A DNA stretch of 64,000 bases from Anaspis maculata (Eukaryota; Arthropoda; Insecta; Coleoptera; Scraptiidae). Each line of letters opens with the position of its first letter. Positions within the stretch are counted from its first letter, which is position 1. Positions 25,309 to 35,684 of the stretch are shown piece after piece. The position numbers and the translations under genes were made by a program. The notes below the pieces were generated by a model. It saw only the letters and a program-made list of their open reading frames with translations, ran no database searches and was not told where the DNA came from. The DNA is taken from positions 52,531,423 to 52,595,422 of the forward strand of contig OX421968.1 in the NCBI GenBank assembly GCA_949128115.1. Direction: 5' to 3'.

Positions 25309-26868
25309 CAGGGTATTCTCTGTACTTTTTATCTTCAACCCCCTCGCCTGGACTCCGCCCCACATTGAAATTTCAAATAGCTAACCTATATGTGATACAT
25401 CAAAATGAAGGAAATAAAATAGTCTTTCTGTCAAACAAGTCTGAAAAGTTTTTATCAAGTCACTTTCAATCCTTCTCAAAATGATCTTTGTTTAGAAATT
25501 AAAGGAAAGTTTTTTCTTTTATCAACTTCCAATTCTTGAGAAATAGATTTTCCAGCAAAAATAGGTCGACTTCTGTTTCGGATAGGACATTCAGGACACG
25601 TATTGCCACCCCCTACTCCTCTACACTATGTTGGAGATAAAAATTTGACAATGCCTGTCCTGAATGTCCTATCCGAAATAGAATTCAAGAATTGAGAGTT
25701 GATCATTTTGAGAAGGGTTGAATCAATAAAAGAAGGAGAAGGAGAAGGGGTTACTCAATAAAAACTTTTCAGACTTGTTTGACAGTAAGACTATTTTATT
25801 ACCTTCATTTTGATGTATCACATTATAGATAAGCTATATGAAATTTCAAAGTGGGGCGGAGTCCAGGCGAGGGAGTTGAAGATAAAAATCTGATATAAAT
25901 AAGTAAAAATCCATTGTTCTTGCATGAAGTGGTGTTGTATAAAGTAGAAGGTATATATTGAAATAATCTTTATATATTGAATCACTAGAAATTTTAAAAT
26001 TGAAACATTATCGAAATTACCAATACCTAAATGAGCAAACTGAAGATTTAGAAGGAGCCAAAACAATTAAAATTTTACTAGATGCTGAGTACATCTACCT
26101 TAATCATAATAATCAACCTTTTTCAAATCTTCTATTCTCAAAATTTAATTTATAATAAACTGTTATCATGTTATCTTGAACCAACTGTTTTTCATGTCAA
26201 TTAAATTAATTATTACTTATGTCAATTGAATTAATTTTTGACGAATGTCAAAAATTTTACAAATTTCTCCAAAAAAGAAAATATTTTAAATATTATACAG
26301 TAAGCTTTTATCAAATTTTATATCAATTTATTTCATACAACTAATTACAGAACCCTGACGATGCCGAAAGGCGAAACCGGTTGGTAAAAGAAAAATAGAA
26401 AAATTGTGGTGTAGTTTCAAGATTATTTCAATATATACCTTCTATAAAAATCTGACACTACGTATTGTAGGTGTCCCCTTCGAAATATAAATTGACCTCT
26501 TTTAACTGGAAAATCTGATGCTCAAGAATCGGGAGTTACGTAATGATGAGGGAGAAACTTCCCTGCACTAATAATGAGAGAATTTTGAAGGGTTAGAGGG
26601 GTGATTCGAGACAATTTGAAATATGTTTGACAGAAAGGGAATTTTATTACCTTCAATTTGATGTATCACAAGGTAGGTGATGCCGTTTGATATTTTAAAA
26701 TAGAGTGGGGTGGGGGCGAAGGGTTGAAGATAAAAATTTGTCATCACGTGTCTTAGATGTCCCTCTCGAAATAAAAATCGACCTTTGCCGGTTTTTTCCT
26801 AGGAAAAATTTGTGCAGCGAAATATCGGGGGTGGGTCCTTTTCACAAAAGTCACCCTGTACAAAGGTT
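25309..26868. mobile_element. Long inverted-repeat element with TACAGGGT / ACCCTGTA ends, carrying an insert
   Basis: Begins TACAGGGTATTCTC and ends GTCACCCTGTAC. 25326-25888 is close to a perfect palindrome centred near 25607: TTTTTATCTTCAACCCCCTC on the left against its mirror ending at 25888, and AGGACATTCAGGACA against TGTCCTGAATGTCC around the centre. It shares its sequence (GATGTATCACA, CCCCCTCGCC) with the elements at 47414-48660 and 49639-50723. Confidence 0.7.
25894..26444. mobile_element. Penelope-like insertion (tentative), 12-bp duplication
   Basis: 551-bp insert flanked by ATAAAAATCTGA at 25882-25893 and 26445-26456. Near both ends it holds inverted copies of TAGAAGGTATATATTGAAAT (25949 and 26446). 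At 26355-26386 it has CTGACGATGCCGAAAGGCGA followed by AACCGGTTGGTA, close to the hammerhead core found in Penelope-like element LTRs. The long duplication and inverted end fragment also fit that group. No reverse transcriptase or GIY-YIG sequence is present, so the assignment rests on the motif and structure only. Confidence 0.4.
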
Positions 26869-28784
26869 TTGTTGTTCATCAATTATTATAGTGAAGTTAG
26901 TACGAACATAAATGAGAATTTGGCCTTTAGATCCTCACACGATGGAGTTGGAATCGATGCCCCCTACACCTGGAAATATTTTCCAAACGAGGTTGACTTT
27001 AGCGCCCTCTGGGGCGTGGCACAAAAAAATTTCGGTTGAAACTTGTAGGGACTTACAGGAGCTACAACTTTTGCTGGGAATTTTTTCCATAACCATCATA
27101 GAAAAGCAGATAGAAAATTGTAAAAAAAACACCCCCTGAAAAACGACGGTTTTCGTCTGCTGGCACTTTTTCTCGACAAGTTATTAAAAAGTTCTGAACA
27201 CAACTTGTTCCAAATATTTTTCCGAACATTTCAAAAGCAAAGAAAATCGAAATCCAACCAATCGCACTCGAGATATAGAAAAATACCCTTATCTCGGGAA
27301 GCTCAAGGAAATTTTGGTGGATTTTCGCGGTTCGGAAGCTCTGTGGGGGATTCCCTAGGTGTATGCAAAAATTCAGCCTGAGTATACGTTTTGTAAATAT
27401 AAGACACTTTTTGAGCCAGGTTGACTGGCCTTAATATTAATAATCATGAATGCTATCAACAAAAAGAGTGTTGTGTTGTGTGTGCTTGCAGTAAAAATTA
27501 AAATTATCTCATACATACAAGATTTTATGTAACTGTGTACAATCGAGTTGTTTGTTGATTAGCAAAATGAATTGTTCATTCTTACAAAGTACTGATGCCT
27601 AGCTCCTAGCTTGCTCCAACACGAATTATCACAATGTGCACATACCACATGGATTGAGCAGAGTTGAGACGAAACTTACATGTTTTTGTTTCAAAATACA
27701 TCACGTTGATTGGTGGAGAATCTCTCAAAGTTTTACGTCGATGATTTTGCCAAATGGGAGATGTCGAGCATACGCAAGAAACAAGAATTGAAAATTTCAT
27801 TGTACATTTTACGATATTCGATTCGGCATTAGCTTTATGGTTTGTCGTAAAACTTCCCGTTGCGTGATTTACCGTTGGTGAATTTTCGGTATACTTCTGA
27901 TTCAATTATTAAATTTGGTTGGTGTCCAGCATAATTTGATCGGGTTCGATCCGTGATGCAAATTCAGTGTTAATCTTTTAATCAGGTGAACATGGCGGTT
28001 TCAATTTGTTGGTCGGCTGGTGTTACGAGATCTGCGAGCGCATTGTGTCGGTGTTGATGGGAGTATTAATAATGCATAGAGATAGGAATGTGGGCATGTT
28101 GGAAAAAATCGATGACTGGTTGGAAATTTTGAGGCGAAAGTTTACGTAATGAATTATTAAACAAAGCGGCAGCATCTGCATATTCGCATTGATGGTTATG
28201 ATGGCATTCGCTGGGGGCAGTGGTTCAAGGGGTGAAGGGAGCGGGCAATGGAGGGAGGGGTAGCAATTAGTCGGACAGATTTCGGTGAGCCTGCCTGCTA
28301 AATTGATGGGAGCAATAAAGGGTTTGTTTGTTTAATAGGATAAAAATGGGTAGTTTTGAAAGACGCGGGTTATAAATCACGGGGATGAATGGTCGCGTAT
28401 GTGAGGGAGATTACTTTTTCAGTCTCGATCGAGACAAGACCTCAATAGTGGATGGAGATTATGAGAACGAAATTTGTATAAAATCAAAATTTATGGATTC
28501 GGATCGAATAGCCACCAATAACCAAACATTGCGGAGTGACAGGTAGCAGATTGCCAGCGCGTTTTCTGGAATCACGAATTCCACCTTGCCAGACGAAATA
28601 TCTATCCCAGGTTGTATCAATTGAGTCAAATTTGAATGTACGCGGGTAGGTATGTTGAAAACTGTCGATGCCCTGATGGGCCACCCTGAAGGGCCACCCT
28701 GAATGTTTCTTGCTTGATCGTTAATTCTCCTTCTCGATATTCCGGGACCGAGATATCAGACCGCGATAAGGTGCATTTGCTTAC
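26869..28784. other. Intron sequence without recognised elements
   Basis: AT-rich with no domain-bearing open frame and no inverted repeat or duplication that I could detect. It ends at the donor of the cysteine-rich/TM1-3 exon and is the least disturbed long stretch of the mGluR intron. Confidence 0.5.
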
Positions 28785-29289
28785 CTAGCGCTATTGCGAT
28801 TTGGGATATCGGCGATGTGTAGACGGGCCTTTTGATGCTTTTCACTCCTCGATTAAATATCCTAGAGATGCGATTGGTCTTGGTAAAAATGGCGCTATAA
28901 CAAACACTCAGACATAGTCCCAGGCCGACGCGCATTACGGCGCAAGTTTCGACAGTGGGCTTTGCAAGGATAATAAATGACATGGAGTAGCAGCAAAGGA
29001 TGCCACTTAAAAGTACATAGCAGAGCTCCCTTCCTGATGCCATTATGACCGGCGTGCGATTGTATCGAATAAACACGCACGTCGTGAAAATGGTGCTAAG
29101 GATACCGAACGAACTGAAAATAAGCGGCACCAGGGCCCAAGGACTCAGCCATTCGATGACGAGAGCTTTCAGCTTGTCACAGTCGGTTTTGTCTTTATTG
29201 GGCGCGTATCCTGGCTGACACGATTTGCAAGTGTCGTTGAACACATAAGCGTCCTCCCTGCAGGAAACGCACACCCAGCAGCACTGATC
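28785..29289 (-). CDS. mGluR: mGluR exon: cysteine-rich domain, TM1-TM3 and start of TM4
   Basis: This exon encodes 168 residues plus one base. It starts with the rest of the cysteine-rich domain (DQCCWVCVSCREDAYVFNDT, then CKSCQPGY). TM1 follows (WLSPWALVPLIFSSFGILST), then the class C signature ASGRELCYVLLSGILCCYSM in TM2, then TM3 ending in SAIFTKTNRISRIF. The exon ends in SPISQ at the entry to TM4. TKTNRI and RIF are mGluR hallmarks at the inner end of TM3, next to the G-protein-coupling loops. The acceptor is TTGCAG|GAT at 29290/29289 and the donor is CTAG|GTAAGC at 28785/28784. The phase-1 end leaves a single G, completed by GA at the start of the exon at 11635 to give Gly, so the 17 kb intron joins in frame. 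There are no stops or frameshifts, so the gene looks functional. Expression and ligand cannot be read from the sequence. Confidence 0.95.
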
Positions 29290-29369
29290 CTGCAACGAAC
29301 AATTATACATTTAAGTGTAATCTCGTCGGCGCGACGGCTGCAGGCGAAGCTCCAGGGTTTGAAACTCAC
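29290..29369 (-). other. mGluR intron, 80 bp
   Basis: Short intron inside the cysteine-rich domain, with GTGAGT donor and TTGCAG acceptor, phase 0. No insertion is visible in it. Confidence 0.9.
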
Positions 29370-29472
29370 TTGGTAGTTCCTTATATGTCCGGACGGACAC
29401 GTCTCGCTACAAATCGACTTCGGAATTTCATCGCTCTCCTTCCACTGGGTCCGGCTCAAGTTAAGAATCAAT
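29370..29472 (-). CDS. mGluR: mGluR exon: linker and start of cysteine-rich domain
   Basis: Internal exon of a metabotropic glutamate receptor, a class C GPCR acting at the neuronal plasma membrane. It encodes 34 residues, including QWKESDEIPKSICSETCPSG, which is the junction between the ligand-binding domain and the cysteine-rich domain in mGluRs (family pattern: a Trp, then VPxSxCSxxC). The acceptor is a pyrimidine-rich tract ending in CAG just above 29472. The donor is CAA|GTGAGT at 29370/29369. The exon is 103 nt: its first base completes a codon begun in an upstream exon, and it ends on a codon boundary. It joins in frame to the next exon after an 80-bp intron. The upstream exons for the roughly 450-residue ligand domain are not visible above this point, so the previous intron may be very long. 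Family assignment is firm; subtype (mGluRA-like or mangetout-like) is unresolved. Confidence 0.9.
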
Positions 29473-29882
29473 CTGGAACATAAACGAAACGTGCGGTTCA
29501 AAAGCGGTTGCACTACGAAGCATCTGATTCTACAGCTCAAGTAGTGAAATGATCTAAAGAGACTGCGTTTCTATCGTAGCTTTGGATCCGATCGAAACTC
29601 TATCCGATCGAGTCGATCCGCTTGAAATTACCGATGTAAACGGTCAGGATTGAGATTTCAATCGGATGTAGCAGTTCAAGTCGATCCGGTGCTTTGGCCG
29701 GCTTGACTTGAATCGAGCGGATCGAGGCTGGCATCCGTTCGTATTCTACCCGATGTAAACGGGATCGGATCGAAGTGACAGATGACCAACTTGTAACCAA
29801 AGCTCAATTTTTACGAAATCAAGGCATACCTTTCAGTAATTGTCAATAAAATACACCAAGAAAATTCAAAATCAATATCTTT

Positions 29883-30019
29883 TACTTTCCCCACCCCCCA
29901 CCAACATGAAAGGAGAATTATTGTAATCGTGCAGAATAAAAGTTTTGAGATTTCACCGGATATATCCGTTTTGAGGTCCCCCAAGACGATTAAGACCGTT
30001 TTCAGAAAGATAGTCTTTG

Positions 30020-30050
<31 letters not shown>

Positions 30051-30540
30051 GATCTTCCACGATAACTGCCGAACCGTTGACCCGATCGACTTGAAATTTG
30101 GTATGCGGACATGGTTTTTCTCTGGAAAGAGCCCATTAGTTTTTGGCTATCATCTGTCAAACGGAAGTGTCACTGTCAACAAATGTCAGAAGCTATATCT
30201 TACTGAACTTGACTTGCAATATGCCGTTGAAAAGCCCTTGAAAAACTGTATTCAGAACAGTTGAAAGTATTTCCCTATCTGTCATCTATCAAGTAATAAA
30301 AAATGTCAAAGTTCAAAACTTCACCATTTAATTATTCAAAATCTATCCGATGGATCAGAACCAGCAGGAAGCAACACAACAAAAGAGTCAAATCAAGTTT
30401 GCAGTGGCAGTTTTCCACCATTTTCCAGTCGGGCGTTAAGAATTTTCAAAATTTCTCCTGGCCGTTGCCACTCGAGAAGGCCTCCCGTCCGTGTTTTGAC
30501 CAGAACGACTCGCTTTTGTAGCAGGACTGCACTCAAAAAT
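29883..30540 (+). repeat. Dispersed repeat, TACTTTCC family, copy 1
   Basis: Starts near TACTTTCCCC, then TATTGTAATCGTGCAGA, TCACCGGATATATCCGTTTT, a (GTCT) microsatellite, then GATCTTCCACGATAACTGCC. The same order occurs at 37422 and 63278. No coding sequence. Confidence 0.75.
30021..30050 (+). repeat. (GTCT)n microsatellite
   Basis: About 7.5 units, at the fixed microsatellite position of the TACTTTCC repeat family. Confidence 0.95.
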
Positions 30541-30844
30541 TCATTCCTGCTCAGGGATCGACTTTTTTTTTTGGAAAATTTCAACCGATATCGGAAGTAG
30601 ATTGGATTGGGCCTAGTGTAGGCCTGTTTTCAAAATCGATACGGTTCCGGTTCTCCGACGGTAATTTTTTCAAAATAAAATTTGCACATTCCGTGATTTT
30701 GAAAAAAAATGCAGTGCGAACTTCGACTCATTTTAGGTGCAGACATGCTGGAAATGAAAGTTGGAGAAAAGATTGAATCAATTTTTAGAGAAAAAACTTA
30801 TGAAATCGGATCCACGATTTCCGAGTTTTCCTCTTTGGAAAAAT

Positions 30845-33222
30845 AGTACGTATGAATCTTGGTGTTATTATAGTTGGGAGTTACCAAGGTTGTTAAAGTT
30901 TGGCCACCCTTTCAAATTTGTTCTTTGAGACCCTTAGAGACATTTAAGAAGGGTGGCCAAAGTGAGTCTCTGGGAAGTTTTCTGCAGGACACCGGAAACA
31001 AGATGGCGGCTCAAGAATATCATAAACAATTATAACTCGGCCTTTAGTTGACCTACGAATAAAAGTTCAACGGTTATATTTATGTTCACCCTTTTGTTGA
31101 AGAACATAGATGATTGAAAAAAATAATGTAGGGTGACAGCACCAGTAAATGAGGGAACTACATTTTTCCCAATATTTTGTAACATTTTTTCTCGACTGCA
31201 CTGACTGCACCGAATGTAACGTACAATTGTTTTTTAGAGGCAATTTAGACAGGTGGCCAAAGTGAGCCACCGGAAGGTTCAACACAAGGCCCCGAAGACA
31301 AGATGGCTGACAAAAATATCGAAATTATTTATTATAATTCGTCTTATATTTTATAATCGACCTACCAATAAAATGGAAACGATTACATGAATGTTTTACC
31401 TTTTGTTGATGAACATGATAATTACTTAAAACTCTTAATGTAGGGTAACAGCAAAAGTAGTAAATGATTAAGTTTTAAAAAAAGTCGAGTTTTTTTTAAA
31501 TGTACTGACTGCACCTAGTGTATTTCTTTCCTGCCTAGAGCCAAAGTGTCTAGCCAAGAGCCAAGAGTCTTGGGAAAGTGTCCTGCAGGATCCCGAAAAC
31601 AAGATGGCGGTCAAAGCTATCGGATTATAGTTAAGTCAGCTTATATTCGACCTACGAATAAAATTGAAACGATTATTCATTAAACAATATTATATCAATC
31701 GCAAATAATCTGATTATTAAATTGTTACATCTCTAACTGCTTATGAGTGAAGGTAACTTCAAAATCTGGATGTAGAGTACCAGCACCAGTGAATGATCGC
31801 ATTCCGCATTTTTTCTCAATACTTGGCGCGTTCTTCCTTCTTCCCTCGGCAATGACCGCATGCATGCGTCAAAAATGTCGGGATTGGAAATAACTATTTA
31901 TATCTAGACTATCGGCTTATAATACGCCATGTACACAAAATTTGAACCCCTCAAGTCAGATATTTTTTGTCATAGGTGAACAAGAATGAAATAATTACTA
32001 TTTATAATCAGCTAGAAGTGAACAAAATCTTCAACTAAAGAACGAAAGGATGGAGCTAAACGCTCTTTTCATACCACGAGGGGTCAAGACAGACATCATT
32101 ATCATCATCATCACCAAGCTCTCATTTCTAAGACTTGTTGCATGCGTACCTCTATCCCTTTCCATCCTGTGCTAACCTACGTATTCCCCTGAAGGTCAAA
32201 TATCAAATATCCCCAATATAATTTTCCCATCGCAAGTATCCCTTCCACCTGTCTGCCTTTTCTTCATTTTCGCTCAAAATATCTACCGTCTCGTTTCTGA
32301 TGTCAGTGTTACTTGACTCGATATCTCTAAAATAAGTCATTTTCCCTACTTCTCACTTATCTTCCACTTCTTTGCACATCTCCTAAATCCATTGTTATTT
32401 GACTTTTCTGCACTTTCAAATTGTTTCAGACATCGTGACAATATTTATTTATTACTGAAGAGATACAGCAATCCGTGGATACATTAGTTATTAGCTGTAT
32501 TCATTTTAGAGTCGAAAGGACCGGAGTTACTCTGATTAAAATTGCTCAAAAAAAGAAAATTGCAAAAAACTCGACTTTTTTTTTAATCATTTACTACTGG
32601 TCTGTTACCCTACATAAAGAGTTTTAGCGTTGAGTTTTTAGGTAATTATCATGTTCATCAACAAAAGGTCAAACATTAATGTAATCGCTTCCATTTTATT
32701 TGTAGGTCGAATATAGAATATCAGCCGAATTATAACAATTAATTTCGATATTTTTGTCGGTTATCTTGTCTTCGGGGCCTTGTGTTAAACTTCCAGGTGG
32801 CTCACTTTGGCCACCTGTCTAAATTGCCATCAAAGGTCCTAAAAAACAATTGTACATTGCGTTAGGTGCAGTCGGTGCAGTCGAGAAAAAAGCGTTACAA
32901 AATATTGGGTAAAAATGTAGTTCTCTCATTTACTGGTGCTGTTACCCTACATTATTTTTTTATTATCTATGTTCTGCAACAAAAGAGTGAACATAAATAT
33001 AGCTGTTGAAATTTCATTCGTAGGTCAACTAAAGACCGAGTTATAATTGTTTCCGATATTTTTGAGCCGCCATCTTGTTTCCGGTGTCCTGCAGAAAACT
33101 TCCCAGAGACTCACATTGGCCACCCTTCTTAAATCTCTCTGAGGGTCTCAAAGAACAAATATGAAAGGGTGGCCAAACTTTTACAGGCATGGCAACTCCC
33201 AACTATGCATTCATACGTACTA
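30845..33222. mobile_element. 2.4 kb foldback element, arms about 0.9 kb
   Basis: Left AGTACGTATGAAT is mirrored by ATTCATACGTACT at the right end. AAAGTTTGGCCACCCTTTC (30897) is mirrored near 33170, and AAGATGGCGGCTCAA near 31002 against CCGCCATCTTG near 33068. Within each arm a module with GTGGCCAAAGTGAGYC and ACAAGATGGC recurs (about 31002, 31300 and 31602), so the arms also contain tandem modules of about 300 bp. The centre (31800-32480) is not palindromic and holds no recognised gene. Confidence 0.8.
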
Positions 33223-34155
33223 AAACTGCAAGTTTTCCAACTTTCTATCCCGTGAACAGATTTTCACCATTTTTTTTAAGTAAGAGATAACTGGTTCTTG
33301 AACATTTTTCAACTTTTTTTTCAATTTCCCGGGAATTTTCCGGTTGAAAATGTAAAACCGGTCTGGGTTTTCGAGACCGCACTTGAATGGTGGAGTTCAA
33401 AGTGGAGCCTTAATTGACGATTTTTACAATAAGATGATTTGGAATAAGATTTGAGGTTTTTCCGGAAAATTCAAATTTTCCTGTGAACATTTTCAATTTC
33501 CTGCAAATTATTTTCAATCTTTTGCTCAAATTCGAACCAATCACCCGAAGGGACGTTTCGAACAAAAATTTACATAGGTTCCTGGATACTAGTCGGGAAA
33601 GTTTTGGGGTGACACAACCGATTTTTTGGTTTGGTTTTGATTGTTGTCTCTCATCAATTCTAACCTAATTCTAAAGTGGTGAAATAGGATTTAGTGAACC
33701 GGATCAAACGTGCGACGATGAAAACGCGCTTGACTGGAGCCACTCTGGATCCAATCGAAATTCAAGCGGATCGAAAGCTACGAAGAAACGCACTCTATGA
33801 CTATAATGACTCATCAACGAGCACAGAAATCCTTGGAGGTAGAGCCAGAGAAGCACTATCCCGGTCATTCCGTGACAACCGACGCGACGGTACAACTTTC
33901 GCTCATGAAACAACTGCGAATGTTTATTCAAATATCTGTAAATCTCGTGGGCTATTGCCAGGCACGGAGCTAAGGGGGGACCTGGGTGGACCATGCCCAC
34001 CTCAAAATTTTTGTGCCCACCCAGGTGCCCACCCAGTGCATTCTAATATTTTTATGCCGACGATAGTTTTGAAAAAAAAATGAAGAAAATGAATGAATAG
34101 GTCATAATAATGTTCAAAAATTAGTGGGCACATGCCTATACGCACAGTGGAACGA

Positions 34156-34211
34156 CCGTGGCCAAGTGGTCGCACATCGGTCTCCCATGCCAAACGTCCC
34201 GGGTTCGAATC
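34156..34211 (+). promoter_or_regulatory. tRNA-like A and B boxes, left arm
   Basis: TGGCCAAGTGG near 34158 and GGTTCGAATCC near 34201, about 43 bp apart start to start, match pol III internal promoter spacing. The cloverleaf is incomplete, so this is not called a tRNA gene. Confidence 0.65.
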
Positions 34212-35250
34212 CAGCTTTCGGCAACTTTTTTTTCCTATATTTTCTCGGTAATGCAGATATCAATTCCATATTTTCTTGCATTTTCTCAAACACTTTAATT
34301 TGACCCATGCCCACGTCGAGTGGCTTGCGTTTGTCGGCAAGTATAAAAAAGTTACAGCACGATTTATTGCCGATACAAGGTATCAGGAAAATAATCATAT
34401 CTTCCAAATAGGCACGTATAGGCACGCGTTTTTTCATTTATTTTGAAGAGGAAGATCTCCTCTTCTAACTGATATAGATCACCGATTGGATCCCGTTGGA
34501 GACTTTCCGCAATTGACTACCTAAGTGAAGTAAGTGTCACAAATCAAGATTTGCGGGATTTGCCTCCACTTTGGAATAAGATTACTTGAGATTTCCACGG
34601 ACGATTTCAGTTCTGCTTGATATGTTTGTTGAACCAATGTATCGGCGTATGTATAGAACGTGAATCTACATAGCTTGGTCGTTTAAATCCATACAAAGGT
34701 CTACGAGAAGGTTTAGTTTCAGAAATTCTTCACCGTTTTATTCATCACCGTCATGTATTATGTATATAAAAGGTGTATGTAGAGTTTCTTGTGATTTATG
34801 GAAGCCAAGCCAGATGACCGATACATTGGTCTAACAAACAATTCAAGCAGAACTGAAATCGTCCGTGGAAATCTCAAGTAATCTTATTCCAAAGTGGAGG
34901 CAAATCCTGCAAATTTTGATTTGTGACACGTACTTCACTTAGGTAGTCAATTGCGGAAAGTCTCCAACGGGATCCAATCGGTGATCTATATCAGTTTGAA
35001 GAGGAGATCTTCCTCTTCAAAATAAATGAAAAAACGCGTGCCTATACGTGCCTATTTGGAAGTTATGATTATTTTCCTGATACCTTGTATCGGCAATAAA
35101 TCGTGCTGTAACTTTTTTATACTTGACGACAAACGCAAGTCACTCGACGTCGGCATGGGTCAAATCAAAGTGTTTGAGAAAATGCAAGAAAATGTGGAAT
35201 TGATATTTGCATTACCGAGAAAATATTAGAAAAAAAAGTTGCCGAAAGCT

Positions 35251-35307
35251 GGATTCGAACCCGGGACGTTTGGCATGGGAGACCGATGTCGGACCACTTG
35301 GCCACGG
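35251..35307 (-). promoter_or_regulatory. tRNA-like A and B boxes, right arm
   Basis: Mirror copy of the left-arm boxes: GGATTCGAACC near 35252 and CCACTTGGCCA near 35294, read on the minus strand. One base between the boxes differs from the left arm (GTCGGACC for GTGCGACC), so the arms have begun to diverge. Confidence 0.65.
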
Positions 35308-35492
35308 TCGTTCCACTGTGATACGTAGCCAAAAAAGTTGTGATAAGCGTTTCCAATATTTCTCTTCATCATCCATCACCTATTCCAGACTTTTCAGTCA
35401 TTTAGTCGTCAGTTCCCAACCACTATCATTTGTTCGAAAAGGCTGATTTGTCCGAGTAATTTTTAATACCTATCCGAGAATAGAGATGTGAA

Positions 35493-35625
35493 ATGACTTC
35501 AAAAAGAACATTGCGCGATTATTTTGGTAAATTTGAAAAAGAAGAAAGTTGGTAAAACCGATGATGATGTTCAAGAAACAAATATTGCACAACCTTCGAC
35601 GTCTCGTTCTACCTTAACCGTAAAT
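35493..35625 (+). pseudogene. Possible hAT transposase N-terminal remnant
   Basis: An ATG at 35493 opens MTSKRTLRDYFGKFEKEESW and then a stop. Shifting frame continues with KTDDDVQETNIAQPSTSRST. A short basic start with RTLxxYF, followed by an acidic Ser/Thr-rich linker, is common at the start of ZMYM-like hAT transposases. No BED finger or catalytic block follows, because tandem repeats begin at 35685. Assignment is weak and rests partly on lying inside a hAT-flanked element. Confidence 0.25.
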
Positions 35626-35684
35626 TTGGATGCCTATATATGTATGCCGATGAAGAAGTATATTGAAATGAAGTAGTATCAGTG

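Larger units (their letters stand above)
11636..28784 (-). other. mGluR intron, about 17.1 kb, packed with mobile elements
   Basis: Intron between TM4-coding halves of the receptor, phase 1, donor GTAAGC and acceptor GTGCAG. Its length is largely made of insertions listed separately: the 13823-16362 long-TIR element with two nested elements, a LINE fragment, two hAT-type elements, a minisatellite foldback inside a dead mariner-like transposase, and a Penelope-like insertion. No alternative exon was recognised inside it. Confidence 0.85.
34143..35320. mobile_element. 1.18 kb palindrome with a tRNA-like pol III promoter in each arm
   Basis: Starts CACAGTGGAACGACCGTGG and ends with its exact reverse complement. 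ATACG flanks both sides (34138-34142, 35321-35325), a 5-bp duplication. The arms mirror each other for about 480 bp and more loosely to the centre near 34735. Each arm opens with an A box TGGCCAAGTGG and a B box GGTTCGAATCC, so the two promoters point inward. The apparent open frames at 34114-34437 minus and 35026-35229 plus are the same sequence in the two arms, not genes. It could be two SINE copies joined tail to tail, or a foldback DNA element that captured a tRNA-like head. Confidence 0.8.

Noticed and set aside
34156..34211. Functional tRNA gene
   Set aside because: A and B boxes are good, but acceptor and anticodon stems do not pair convincingly and the sequence is repeated as part of an element arm.
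34114..35229. Conserved 60-100 residue protein (MKKRVPIRAYLE...) in two copies
   Set aside because: It is again one sequence in two mirrored arms, overlapping the tRNA-like head of a mobile element.
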